Shown here: positions 23,878 through 35,160 of the stretch, one piece after another
Position numbering within the stretch: the stretch's first letter is position 1
How the letters are laid out: each line of letters opens with the position of its first letter
Assembly (NCBI GenBank): GCA_032718865.1
Contig: JALUTQ010000004.1
Span: forward strand, 372,001 to 436,000
DNA length: 64,000 bases
Origin: Tilletia caries
Taxonomy: Eukaryota; Basidiomycota; Exobasidiomycetes; Tilletiales; Tilletiaceae
Direction: 5' to 3'
Notes under the pieces: generated by a model
Told to the model about the DNA's origin: nothing
The model's input: the letters and a program-made list of their open reading frames with translations, nothing else
Database searches by the model: none
Made by a program: the position numbers and the translations under genes

Positions 23878-24118
23878 ATTGCGAAGCAGTTGCGGGCCGG
23901 GGGCGATAGCGACAATGCTCTGCTTAGGAGTAAGTACGTATGCTCAGGCGCTGTGATGTCCGTGTGTGCGTGCAGCGTCGCCGCGTTGAGGAGCTTCTTG
24001 GCCTCGTCGTGACGGCGCTCGGCCCCACGCCTATGAAACTCCGCTGAGACGCCGCTTCTGAGTCTTCCACAAGGTCTGCCATCCCAAGGCGCAACTCGCA
24101 ACCCCCTACGTTTGCGGT
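23878..24118. other. Syntaxin gene promoter, ending at a transposon target site
   Basis: Short upstream region of the syntaxin gene. Its last ten bases (24109-24118, CGTTTGCGGT) are the left copy of the target duplication flanking the MITE that follows. Confidence 0.6.
24109..24118. repeat. 10-bp target-site duplication, left copy (CGTTTGCGGT)
   Basis: Identical to 24639-24648 on the other side of the MITE. The duplication could be read as up to 12 bp because TA precedes both copies. Confidence 0.85.
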
Positions 24119-24638
24119 TAGTCTGATCACACCAGACCGTCGCACGCACGTGATGACAAGGACAGGATCCCGTGGAGACGGTCTGGGGACATTCGACGCG
24201 ATTTACTCAGTAGGTGGCCCATACAGAACTGAAAGTTGTCGCAGACACTGCTCCAGTGCCCAACTTTTCGACGATCCGTCAAAAAGAGGCCCGTGCGAGC
24301 TGTCTGGTGTCCGCTCCACACGACGCAGTCAACACGAAGATTAGCTGCTCTACAGCGACGAACACAATGGCCAGCCGTGACACAACAAAGAAGCCAATGG
24401 CAGGGAAAACACCATGGCGCTGCTCCTTGCCTGCTGAGCTCGCGGCAGCGCTGTCTTTGTGCTGATTTCGTTTGGCGAAAATGGAAGCTGAGAGGAGGAG
24501 AAGTGGGCCTTCAGACGGTGTTGGGTCAAAAAGTTGCAGGCACCTTCCAATTGAATCGGGTCGAATGTCCCCAGACCGCGTACGCGGTATAGTGCTTTAG
24601 CTCATTTGAGAGTTACAAGGTCTGGTGTGACCAGACTA
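24119..24638 (+). mobile_element. MITE, non-autonomous relative of the 7-kb element
   Basis: A 520-bp element with TIRs. The left end reads TAGTCTGATCACACCAGACC; the reverse complement of the right end reads TAGTCTGGTCACACCAGACC. After this outer block the two ends diverge for about 40 bp, then share an inner block (GGTCTGGGGACATTCGAC). A perfect 10-bp direct repeat, CGTTTGCGGT, flanks it at 24109-24118 and 24639-24648. Both ends, including the parts that differ left from right, match the respective ends of the element at 28304-35329. The interior does not match and has no convincing gene, so this is a deletion/replacement derivative mobilised by the larger element's machinery or a relative. 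Confidence 0.88.
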
Positions 24639-24648
24639 CGTTTGCGGT
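24639..24648. repeat. 10-bp target-site duplication, right copy (CGTTTGCGGT)
   Basis: Direct repeat of 24109-24118 immediately after the right terminal inverted repeat. Confidence 0.85.
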
Positions 24649-25405
24649 GCTGAATCCTTAACTTTCCCGACCCGAGTTTTCTCATTATTCGGGCTCGGGA
24701 AAACAGCAACCGAACCAGCAATTTTGCTTCATTAACTTCTGTCTCCAGTCCATGTGTTTGGTCCCGAACCACTGACTCACACTGCACACATCACTACCGC
24801 ATCACCCAGCCGGCAGCATCACCGCCACATCGGATCACATATGTATCACAGCTGAGCGAGTCGAAACACCTTCTTCTTCACATACAACCGCTTGGCGCCT
24901 GTCGACCGTCGACCGACATTCTGCCGCCGGCCGGTCCTGTCATACCGCTGTACGAATGCCACCCGGCACCGCCTGCGTCGATCTTCTGTCTGGGGTCGAG
25001 TGTGGAGGCCCTTACAGTGGTCTCAGATGGTCAGGTCCGAGTCAGATTGATGTGTTGGAGCGGATCTGGGCACGGTGAACGAGGCACCAGGCGGCACCGG
25101 GCAACACCTCTGATTGAGGGTTGGGGTGTGAGAAACTGAGTAGCGTGGGGTAAACGGTTGGATGCTGTACCTTCCCCCATCATCGCATCATCATTGCGTC
25201 TCCAAGCCCAGCTCCACCAACTACTGCTCACATCATCTGTTCTCTTCCAGCGCAGGGAGGAATTGAAAGGCCTGCTTCGAAAGCTATATAACCAAGACGC
25301 TGACCTCTCTCAACGTTTCATCTTTCTCTCCTCACCAACACATTCTACCCTACACACACTCTTACCACACCAACTCCAACCCCACCCACACACTTCATCT
25401 TCAAC
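24649..25405. other. Intergenic, promoter of HsbA-like gene
   Basis: About 750 nt without a gene. The last part holds a TATA element (25284-25289) and a C/A-rich leader (25330-25405) typical of a highly expressed fungal secreted-protein gene. Confidence 0.5.
25284..25289 (+). promoter_or_regulatory. TATA box of the HsbA-like gene
   Basis: TATATA (AGCTATATAACC) about 120 nt upstream of the start codon, in an otherwise GC-rich region. Confidence 0.6.
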
Positions 25406-25994
25406 ATGCAGTTCGCCGCTACCCTCATCGCCGCCTCCGCCCTCATCGCCGGTGTCACCGTGAGTTTCTGCTAGCCCTCTCCTCGATGCTATCATCTGGT
25501 TCTGACTCGGTCTTCATCTTCTCCAGGCCGACTACGCCACCGTCAAGGCCGATGTCCAGAAGATCCAGGTCGACGTTGCCAAGCTCTACCAGTCCCTGAA
25601 GTCCACCACCGGCACCAGCTACAGCGAGGCTCTCGCCATTGACTCCGCCGCCAAGGCCCTTGTCAAGGACGTCAACACCGCCAACACTGACGCCAACGCT
25701 GTCTCCTCGGTCACTGCCACCCAGGCCAACGCCCTCATCTCCATCCTCTCCAAGACCTACAGCAACGTCTCTCTCGCATCCCAGCGCCTGATCGCTCTCG
25801 AGCCCGCTTTCAAGAAGCTCGGTGTTGCCGGCATCGCCAAGACCGACACCAACAACGTCGCCTCGGCCACCAAGACCTTCGGTGCCACCCTTGTCTCCAA
25901 GGCCCCCGCCGCCTCCAAGTCGTCCGCCTCGGCCCTGGCTGCCAAGTACAACAAGGCCCTCGCCTCCGCCGTCGCTGCCTACGCCTCCGACTAA
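25406..25994 (+). CDS. HsbA-like secreted hydrophobic-surface-binding protein
   Basis: Exons 25406-25459 and 25527-25994; 173 aa. The first exon encodes an 18-residue signal peptide (MQFAATLIAASALIAGVT). The 67-nt intron lies almost exactly at the cleavage site. The mature part is an all-helical, Ala/Lys/Ser/Thr-rich domain of about 155 residues with no Cys, matching the composition and length of the HsbA family. HsbA proteins are secreted, coat hydrophobic surfaces and recruit hydrolases to them. Strong codon bias to C-ending codons and a TATA box suggest high expression. Assignment rests on overall pattern, not on catalytic residues, so other secreted helical antigens remain possible. Confidence 0.75.
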
Positions 25995-27336
25995 ATTTGT
26001 CGCTCGCGCCTTGATGAACATTTCCTTTACCATTCGGTTTCCTTGTCATGATCATCGATCATCCCCTGAATGATAATGACTCTATCATATTTGTACCATC
26101 ATCAACTGTTTGGCACTGTGCAACCGATTGTTAACCGCAGGACCATAATAAGCTTGGGTCTACCGATCGACGCGTCTCCTCCAACCTCTCATTTCAATTA
26201 TTCTCCTCCATATCATCCAGGGTCTCACCTTTGAACAGGTGTCTACTGACTATGACGTGTATTCGTGATGGTCCCGCCAAAGCTCAGCCATCGATCTTTT
26301 CTGCCCCTCCAGCAGAAAGTCGACAACCTTCCCGCCGACACGTAAACAGTACCTCGTACAAAGACGATGTAAAATCCGCGGAAATTCTATGTAATGGGTC
26401 ATCAGCTTATACTTGCCGCGTTCGTGCTGACCGTCTTCTTTGCTCACCCGTACCCCACTCGTCCCGTCTCTAATCTTCACTCGTCGCGACTCGAGCGCGT
26501 TGCCCTAGCTCGGTCCAGACACGTCGCGTAACAGACGTACCTTGTCCTGTGGAGAAGCAAATCAGCGGCGTAGCATTCATAGATGCACGGAGAGATGCCA
26601 TCACGTTCGACGAGGACGAGGTCCGCGGGCTTTGGGGCGGCGCTCGATCGATTCTTGTTGGAGCTGCCCATGCGACTGCGAAATGCTGAGTTTCCTGTGC
26701 GAGTGCCGTCGACCTTTCAGTCCCGTGTAGGTGGGCGACAGGTCGAGGGTCCACTCAAGCGCTCAACTTTACGAGCTGATTCCTGACTGCTGACTGCTTA
26801 CTGCTGACTACTGCGACTACTGAATACTGAACTTGACTCTGCCCTCTACTCACCTCTCACCAGATCGATCTCGACACCATCGACTGGCGGAACTTGAACC
26901 AGGAGTATATCGTAAATCCCAAAAGCAACCATCAAGCAGCCGGAGGTCCTGGTGGCTCGCAAGACGGCTCTACGATCCAATCCCCGTATCTCCATCACCG
27001 CTCACCATGTCAAAATCAAGGAATACCTTTCTGAGCTGAGCGACTTCCGCCAACTTGATGCTGTCCTCAACGCTCTCGAAGACATCGATGCCCATCGATG
27101 GGCCAATCGCATTACGTCGCCACAGGTGTCCTACTCATCGGGATTCAAACGATTGTGTTCCGCGGGCAGGTCCAGCCCATCAACCCTGTCAGTCTTCCCG
27201 CACACGCCTGCTCTGGTTTTGCGTTGAATTGCGTACCTTGCTCACACAGCTTCCTATGCTGGGAAGGACTGAAAACTTCGACTGCCAAGAGAAGCAACTC
27301 CCAAGGGTTCTTTCATTTTCGCATTCGACCTCGCTC

Positions 27337-27564
27337 TCATGTCCACAGTACAGCGGCTCTGGCCCTGCGCGCTTCGAGCTCCTCAAGAGTCAAAGCATGC
27401 TCCCGTGGGACAAGGACGATCCGCAGCATGGCCCACTTGCCGTCCTTCTCCGTAACGATGAGCGTCTTCCTGAGTCCCAGCCCGGAGTCGGCGAGCTTCT
27501 TGTCAGCATGGTCTTCGAACTCAGGATCGAAGGAGGAAACGGATGCCCTCGCATGCGGCCTGCT
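27337..27564 (-). pseudogene. Possible terminal exon or remnant of an unknown gene
   Basis: A minus-strand frame of about 75 codons, open from 27564 down to a TGA at 27337-27339. It has natural-looking composition (DHADKKLADSGLGLRK, then TLIVTEKDGKWAMLRIVLVP and a final LTLEELEARRARAAVL). No ATG lies in frame, so it would need an upstream exon that I could not identify. Not recognised. Confidence 0.25.
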
Positions 27565-28197
27565 TCACTTCGTTATCGTCGTTACTGGAACCGCAACCGA
27601 GCCCTCCTGCGGTCCGAGGCGCTCTGATGACATGCGGCAGGACGTTGTCCAAGATCGTCCTGTCAGGTTTTGAGCCGAGCCCGACGTAAGCGTCGACCCA
27701 GATTCCACGAGCTGAGTTCGAGTTCTGAGGTGGGTACATTATACGCACCCGCCCTCACAGCTTGTTCAGATTGACGCCTTTCGTCCCTCAGACCGAGTGG
27801 AGCCAAGCAAGATGCGTTCATCTGGGCGGGCGGTCGCGTATGCACTATCTACCTCCCGTATGAGTTCGAGCCCGCCGTGTGGCGTGTGTATCAACGCCTA
27901 CGTCGAGCTCGCCGGCAATTCTGACAATATGGCTTTAGTCAAGTCCTTTGACGGACGTTGTTCGAGCGCCTCGGGCCGCGGGGGAGCTGGGCTGAGGCTC
28001 GGGTGACGGCTCTCTCAGAAAATATCAATGTGAGGGTCGGCGTGCCCATGCTGGCGTCGATGGGTTATCGTTATGTACCTCCGCTTGCGTAACGTTTTTC
28101 TTCTCTCTCCCATAGAGAAGTGGCATAGTGGCGAGCGTGGGAAAATGAGCAATGTTTGTTTCTCTCGGCAAGTTTCTTTGTTGGACTTTTCTAATGG

Positions 28198-28239
28198 CCG
28201 CCCCGGGGCGGCTCGGAGCCTTTGGCCGCCCCGGGGCGG
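28198..28239. repeat. Two identical GC palindromes
   Basis: CCGCCCCGGGGCGG occurs at 28198-28211 and again at 28226-28239, 28 bp centre to centre, each a perfect 14-bp palindrome, about 65 bp before the left end of the 7-kb element. Confidence 0.85.
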
Positions 28240-28551
28240 GTACGTATGGAGAATGTTCTTAAGCCCGCCCCCCACCCTTCAACGCGCCCCAGGTTCCCGC
28301 CCCTAGTCTGGTCACACCAGACCGTCGCACGCACGTGATGACAGGACAGGATCCCGTGGAGACGGTCTGGACGCACTCGACCCAGTTTTGGCTGGAAGTC
28401 CCAATTACAACCGACCCAACTTGTCACCACATACGATTTTTTTCTCTTTGTAAGGCCCGATCATGATAACCAGATCCGGACACTATAAGTCTCCAACCAG
28501 TGATCGCAGTACGCTCCTCGCCACCACTCACCAGGCTCAGCAGCCTGCTGG

Positions 28552-31500
28552 ATGCCATCCGTCGTCACTCTCGGCTCTCTCGGACTCTCGCCCAGCTGTG
28601 ACTTGTGAGTAGGCCGTAGGGGACGTGCTGCGCTTGTCATTATGCCCAGCTGATCCTTTGCCTCATGCTTTGACTCCCATCGTACAGAACAGCGGCCTCC
28701 GACGCAACTGTCGCGAGACTGGACGCCTTCCTCGGCACAGCAACTGTCGCGCTCTCCCGCCTACGTCTCTGCCCTCTGGACGGCCAGTGAGTTCTTTGTC
28801 GCCTTATGCTTGCATCATTGAATGCCAAAGCACACCGTACTGAGCCACGCATGATCTACAGCTCTCATCACACAGCTATGCCCGGGACACCTCAATCATC
28901 AAGCGGAACGTCTCGGACGCCTTTGGCCGCCATAGTCAGCGTTCCACAGCAAGCAGCATCCATACCTCAAGCCGCCACTGCCGCTGTGGTTGCCCTTGCG
29001 CTCGCACTCGACGTCGATGAAGAAGATGGTTCGTCTCGGGGCTCAAAGGTCAGTATCTCGGTGTCATGCTGGGTCATCCCACGCCTCAAACCACATGCAG
29101 CTGACCGACATCATTTCCTTCTCTTTGTGTGCCAGAGACCTCGTTTAGACTCGTACGATCTTCCCCACGGACCAAGCTGTGCGCTACGCGGTTCGGATCA
29201 GGTGGAGAATGTGTGAGTAGATGGGACTGGTGCAACGCGGACGCGCTCCTATCTACGTTGCGTACACAGACGCCCCGCGCATGTTGAATGTTGATCACTG
29301 ACAAGTGACACTCCTACACATTGTTCTACAGTTCCCCTTCCTTGAACAATGATCAGATTGGCGCAGATGCTTTGTGTGCGCTCGCGCAGAGCCTCTCTGC
29401 CCATGAACCACGCCCCTCTGCCGCACCTCGCCCGCCATCTGCAGTGACCGAGCTCCCTCACGCTCGGCACGGACCCGACTCAGCACCAGAAGCAGCAGCA
29501 GCGCCGACGACGGCGACGGTGATGGGTGCAGAGTCAGTTCAAGCGTCCGGAAGTTCGGCGGCGCTGCCGGAAGAAAGCACCAATAGCATGAAACGCAAAC
29601 GTGAGCTATCCCTTCACCCCTCCCTAGTCGTCGTGTGATTTTTGTGAATGAACCTCCTTCAATCTTTACACTTTCTGATACACACAGGATCGGAGCGTAG
29701 CATACATGTATCTCGATCATCCGCAAGCCAGTTGCCTCCGCTACACGTCCTCACCGCGGCAGTGCGCGCTGCCATGCACAACATGAATTTTATACCGAAG
29801 CCATGGCAGGTCGAGACCGTGTACCGCATCATCGCTGGGATGGACGGCGTTGTTGCCGCCGGGACGGGCTCAGGCAAGAGCATGATCTGGTACTACATAC
29901 CACTCATACTGCCAAAGGCCAAAATTCTCGACATGACCGCACTAAAAGAGATCGAGAAACAGCAGGTAGGCATGGTCGATGGTAGTGAATCGTCTGCTCT
30001 CAGCCTGTCACCATGCTAGGCTCTGATTTTCTGGACATCAACAGGTCGAGTTGCTGCGCGCAGCTGGTATATCGGCAGTCGCACTTAACGCCGACACTTT
30101 GAACACAGAGGTCAGTGTGCTGAATGAGTGTCTATGAACTGAATTTCTTGGGCTAGGATGATCTGGGCACTGACAAATATGGATGTATGCACTTTACATT
30201 TTACAGTCTTGTCGTCGGGCGCACAAGCAAGACAAAAAGGGAAAGGGAAAAGCATCCAGTCCTTTACACCTGGTCGAGAACGGAGCCGCCCAAATCGTCT
30301 TTGCCTCTCCGGAGATGCTGTTCAACAACAGCAGAGTCAGTACAGCTGTGACCGGGAGCAGATGGGCCAAAGACCTCTGCGCCATCGTGGTTGACGAGGC
30401 GCATGTCGTGTATGATTGGGGCATAGTCAGGTCCAATTCCAACAAGGCTCCATTTCGGCCAGAGTTCGACAAGCTGGCTGTGCTCCGGGCCAAGTTTAAC
30501 TCGAATGTTCCGCTCCTCGCGATGTCGGCAACTCTGAATGGCCCATCCCTACCCGCTATCTGTACAGCCCTACAGTTCGGCCGACTGCCATTCTTCGCAC
30601 TGGATGTTGGGAAGGAACGAGACGGGTGCGCGTACGATATCCAGGCGTTCCAGCATCCGATCTCGTCGTTCCTCGACCTCGTCGAAGTTATCCAACCAAG
30701 GCAAGGGACGGGCCAGTTGCCGAAAACGATCATATACGTCAATTTCAGGGATAAGGCGGTGTCGATTCTGCAGGTTCTTCAGAAACATCTCCCTCCCGAA
30801 CTTCGAAACAGCATCGCGACGTTCACGGCCGCCGACACGACAAGCCAGAAGCGATGGACGATGAATGGTCTGTTAGCCGGCACGATACGGGTCGTCATTG
30901 CGACAGAGGCTCTTGGCATGGGAATCGATCTACCGGACGTGGACATGGTCATTCAGTGGGAGCTTCCCAAAGACTTCAGAGCCTTGGTTCAACACTTTGG
31001 ACGGGGTGCTCGAGGTCCGCAATCGCGTGCGGCGGCTCTCTTGCTATGTCCAACCTGGGTGATTCAATGCAGGGACGCATTCAAGGCTGGCCAAGGTCGA
31101 GAAGCATCACAGGCTCCAGCGCCAGCGCCTACTTCAAGTCTTTCTACGCGGTTGCAGCAGCAGTGGTCGAACCTCGATGAGCATCTGAAAGTATGGCTTT
31201 TGACGCCCGGTTGCTTGCGTTCCGCCGTCGGTCGCCTCACTCGATTGGACTTTGCGCCGGTCATGCAGACTGTCGAGCCGTTCAGGACGGCACATCCTGC
31301 AATCTCCTCACTTGCAATTGGCACGGGACCGGTCTCGGATACCCAGTCCTGCTTCTACTGGCGCAACACTTTGGCACAAGAGACACACGCCGAGGCCGAC
31401 AGAGCCAATCCTACTTGTTGCTCTCAGTGCACGGAGGGCAACTCTGTACAACGAGCTCCAGTGGAGCCCAGCGGCATCAGGGCGGCAGCGCGTCTCACTG

Positions 31501-31916
31501 TTCCTCCCGCTCATGTCGATACCGTCGAGCTCTGTCGCGATCTGGGTCGTGAGGTATGGAAGTGGAGACAACAGATCTTCAAAAGCCGATCAGGTGTGGA
31601 AGATTGGCAAACGGCCCGGTCTGTGATGCCAGACGAAACGCTGGGTGGTCTCATCGACAGAGCACCTCGCCTACTCGCGCGCGCTGTCCACAACGACGTT
31701 ATTGACGAACACTATACTCGCAGTCTTCTGGGTGATTCTTCCGGCATGTCAGCGAACCACATCTCCGAATTGCAGCCCATTCTTGAAGTATGGGCCCATG
31801 CCAGTCTCACGCTGCCCATTGCTACTCGACTGACTCGGAATGGCTGGGTATCCAAAGGCCAGTCCTCTGACGTCCACAATGATGACGATGCTCTCACGGC
31901 AGCGATACTAATTTGA
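28552..31916 (+). CDS. RecQ-type DNA helicase encoded by the 7-kb element
   Basis: Eight exons: 28552-28604, 28688-28786, 28862-29048, 29136-29212, 29332-29600, 29688-29965, 30045-30110, 30207-31916; about 912 aa. All junctions keep frame. The first 230 residues are Ala/Ser/Pro-rich and unrecognised, ending in a basic KRKRSERS patch. The superfamily-2 core has motif I AAGTGSGKS (about residue 290), motif II DEAHVVYDWG (about 406), motif III LAMSATL, motif V TEALGMGIDLPDV and motif VI QHFGRGARG. A Cys pattern follows (PGCLRS, then PTCCSQC), as in the RecQ zinc-binding region. DEAH and the GMGID block place it near RecQ and telomere-linked helicases. All catalytic motifs are intact, so it is probably functional. 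Presumably it unwinds DNA during transposition or repair of the excision site; that role is inference from location. Confidence 0.82.
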
Positions 31917-31985
31917 AACTCAGTGGTGACTGGTGAGTAGTACATTGATCATTCTTCTTCTTGTGTACGCGCCAATAATTTATCC

Positions 31986-34900
31986 TCATTCCTCATCTGC
32001 CATTAGTTCCTCTTCAGCCAGGGCCCACTCCAGCTCCTCCTCTTCCTCCCTTCGCAGCCACGCTTGATGCCTGTGATCTCGCTCCGACGATTGTATGTCA
32101 CCGTCGCTGAAAACATCCGGATCATCTTCCATATCGTCTAGTGAGTCCATCTCGACGTCTTTGCTGGGGTCGAACGATGTCTCGTTCTGATGATCGTTGT
32201 CGTCGTCCGAGCTCGTCAAGCCATCGAGCCTGTCCCACGCTTTCCGCACCTTGGTCCACCGACGTAAGCCCCTCGCCCGCAAATACAACAAACCCCGTTC
32301 GAGAGCATCGTCGCCGCACTTCGCCGAAACCAAGTCTGCGAGCAGATCTATTCCACTCGGCACTCCGGCAGCGTTTTTCCTTTGGCCGTTGGGCTGCTCG
32401 CTGAGCCAGTGTCGCATCTGAAAGTCTACCCTGCCGTGCGTCAAACAGTCGATCTTGTTGTGCCAAATTCGAAATCCGCTCGATGTCTTTGACAAATTTG
32501 CTCTCTCTCTCCAGATTTCGGCCGTTCTCGTCGAACAGGTACGCATGTGCGCCGTGTAGCGACCTGGAGATCTCGCATACTGCGGAGAACGAGTCTCGCA
32601 ACCGCGCAACAACTGTTGCTGCTCCGTGCGTAGTATCGGTGCGCTGAGAGATTGGGATCCGTGAGTCAGCCCAGATACTGAGAAGCAGAGTGTATACACA
32701 GCGTGTAGCTTTGCCACTGACCTGTAGTTCCTTGTTCAGATGTTCTTGATAAAGATCTGCCCCGATGAAGCTTTCACGTGCTCCGAAGCGATTGATGAGC
32801 CGAGCCGCAGCCAGCGTACGCCATGTATCAGCAGGAAGCACCTTATGGGCCCAAATGTCGTCAAGGCATGCCTGTGAGTACTGATGCTTCCCGACGCCGG
32901 CGAACGCGATGGCCAGAAACTTCTGCGCGGCTAACATTCTTCCAACGTCCCCTTTGCGACAGGCGTCGTCCCACTCCAGCGCCAAGAGGGTATCCCGAAG
33001 AAATCGACGTGCGTCCAGGCCGACCTCATCCTGACAGGCTTCGAGAGCTTGTACCGAGGAATCGCTGAACACCGTCTCCCACACACCGTCAACCAGTTCG
33101 CGGATCGCTTCAACGCTCGTGGGGGTCCATTTCGCCAGATCCTTTTTTTGTTTGGCCAGTTGTGTCCTACCGGCAAACCGCAATCCCAAGACAACAATGG
33201 CAAAGAGTAAGTCCTCACACTTCAGGATTTCAGAGGCCTGGTCCTTGGCGATGATCCAGGCGACTCACCGGAAAAGGTAACGAATCCACCCGCTGAATGT
33301 GTGCTTGATCAAATTCCAGGCTTCATTGTAAAGTGGCTCTTCCTCTCGCAACGCAGATTTTCCGCGGCGTAGCGCATCACGAAGACGCTCGAGGCTGGCG
33401 GCATATCCTACTTTATTTGTTGCGAAGTGGATCTTGAAGATCGCCCAAACCCAATTCAAGTGCAAATGCCAGGGAGCTGAGGAAGAACGGACAAAGTTGT
33501 ATATGTCTTCCGCTTTGACATGCTGCCGACGTGCCTTCAACCCTGCTTCAACATTCCTGTGAGTTTTCAGGTCTCCGACAACGAGCAAGACGTTTCCCTC
33601 TGGCAATACGCTGGTACGGAGCAGCTCCCACTTTGTTGCTTCAGGCGCAGATTGATCGGCCTGGGAAGAGGGTACGTTGGTCGGGACTTCTACCTCGTCG
33701 TATATGCGCAAAGTGATTGAGCTGTCCTCGAGCACGGCCAGATTACCGTCTATGCTCCCTTCGTTTGCCTCGATCAAAGGAAGAGGAGCAAGCTGCCATT
33801 GAGCTGCTTCGATTTCGTCCAGACGATGCGCGTTTTTGACAGGCTTCCTTATATTCCCGCAGAAGTTGAATTGTACGCTGTGTATGCTTGTTTTTGAACG
33901 TCGATAGATGCCTTCTTGACATCCAAAAGCTCTCGTGCCAGGAAGTACTGCCCAGCGCTTCGAAGAAAGGCACTTTTGCCCATGAATTCGTCCTCGTCCA
34001 AACTGCGCGGGGCGTCAAGGGCGGAAAGGATGGTAGTGGAAAGTGCCGCAGAAGAAAAAGACTTTGGAAGCTGGACATACGTGCGACTTGTTAAATTGAC
34101 CATTCGAGTGTTCGAAGTGACTTGGTTTGATCGCTCTTGCACGTATATGTCTACATTGTCGTAGAGAAGAACGTGAACGGCGTCGACATCCTTCATCAGG
34201 GACTGAGCTTTCGCAAGTGCCAGTTTATTGAAGTGCACCAAATGACGCGAGCTGGTGTCCCGACTGGTAGCGACTCCAAGGCGATTGAGCATTGTTTGTA
34301 TGCTTTTCGGCGCATGCTTGAGCCTAAGGATGAGACCGAACACAGTCTGGAATCGATTCATACGCTCGCTCCTCAGGTTCAACGCGATCGAAAGGCAAAC
34401 AACGACGGCCTGTACGTTGAAGAACAAAGGTTTATGAGCTATGTGACATAGCTGCATACACCACTCAGTCACTCACATTATCTGATTTCAGTGACCATGT
34501 AGCACCCTCCTCCGTACTGATTTCGCTCCGCTGTGGACCATACGCGGATGCATCGCCAACGCCGCAAAGACGTTCCATGATGCGGACTGTGACAGGTAGA
34601 TGTTGTTCCATTAGGGTGCGCAGATAAAGGAGTTGATCTGTTTCTGGAGCACTGGCATCTCCTAAGAAGTCGGAAGCTCGGAATCCTGGCTCGTGGGACG
34701 CCTGATCTTTTTCAACAGTGATCCTTTCGAGCAATATATCGGCCAAACCCTTGCCGTATGTGATCGCCGCCTCGTCCTCAGTGCTGAATACCGCTCTGCT
34801 CAATAGACGAGTGCATTGTAGAGGACCGTATTGCCGGCCGGGTCTGTAGAGAAGCCAGTTGGAGCGCTGGCGCTGGAGACCGACGTCCGAACTTGTGAAA

Positions 34901-35160
34901 AACTCGTCCAGAAAGTCGGAAAGCGAGAGTCCCACATCTGCCATGGTATCATGGACGGCCAGAACCCTCTGAAGGCGCGACATGCGGGCCCTTCTGTTGA
35001 CCAAATGTAAAGGTGATGTTAGTCGATTGGATCATGGACCAAACTGCACTTGCAACCCTCCTCCGTGTGACCAATACTGCTGGCGGCAGACGGGCAAGAC
35101 AAACTTGGCTGTAAAGGATGTGCGCCATACTCACGGGGGATGATCTTCTTGCGTCGTCAT
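31986..35160 (-). CDS. DUF6589-like protein, candidate transposase of the 7-kb element (probable frameshift)
   Basis: Minus strand, proposed exons 35160-35135, 35076-35050, 34993-34477, 34409-33900, 33843-33269, 33166-32722, 32643-31986; about 915 aa. Introns are 58, 56, 67, 56, 102 and 78 nt. Recognisable DUF6589-style blocks are LLYDNVDIYVQ (about residue 274), LLVVGDLKTHRNV (about 451), then WHLHLNWVWAIFKIHF and a long helical region (LALEWDDACRKGDVGRM). The two Asp after hydrophobic strands are what an RNase-H-fold DDE/D nuclease would show, so I read this as the transposase; the third acidic residue is not certain. The C-terminus is an acidic tail. The frame changes by one base near an A5/T5 run at 32374-32378: upstream reads ...SDATLAQRAAQ, downstream ...GVPSGIDLLADLVSAK. 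Either this copy is broken there or the run is miscounted. The fourth intron has a weak GTTCAA donor. Confidence 0.62.

Larger units (their letters stand above)
25995..28303. other. 2.3-kb region with fragmentary coding signals, no assignable gene
   Basis: No complete gene can be built. Short protein-like pieces occur in changing frames on both strands. On + there is one with FIDARRDAITFDEDEVRG (about 26560-26690) and one with YLSELSDFRQLDAVLNALED (about 27020-27110). On - there is one with LRKTLIVTEKDGKWAMLRIV (27340-27564). They could be decayed genes or an unrecognised multi-exon gene. The right end holds two GC palindromes next to the 7-kb element. Confidence 0.35.

Noticed and set aside
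33265..33268. In-frame TGA in the DUF6589-like gene as a recoded or nonsense codon
   Set aside because: It lies inside a strong GTGAGT donor; a 102-nt intron to 33167 removes it and keeps frame.
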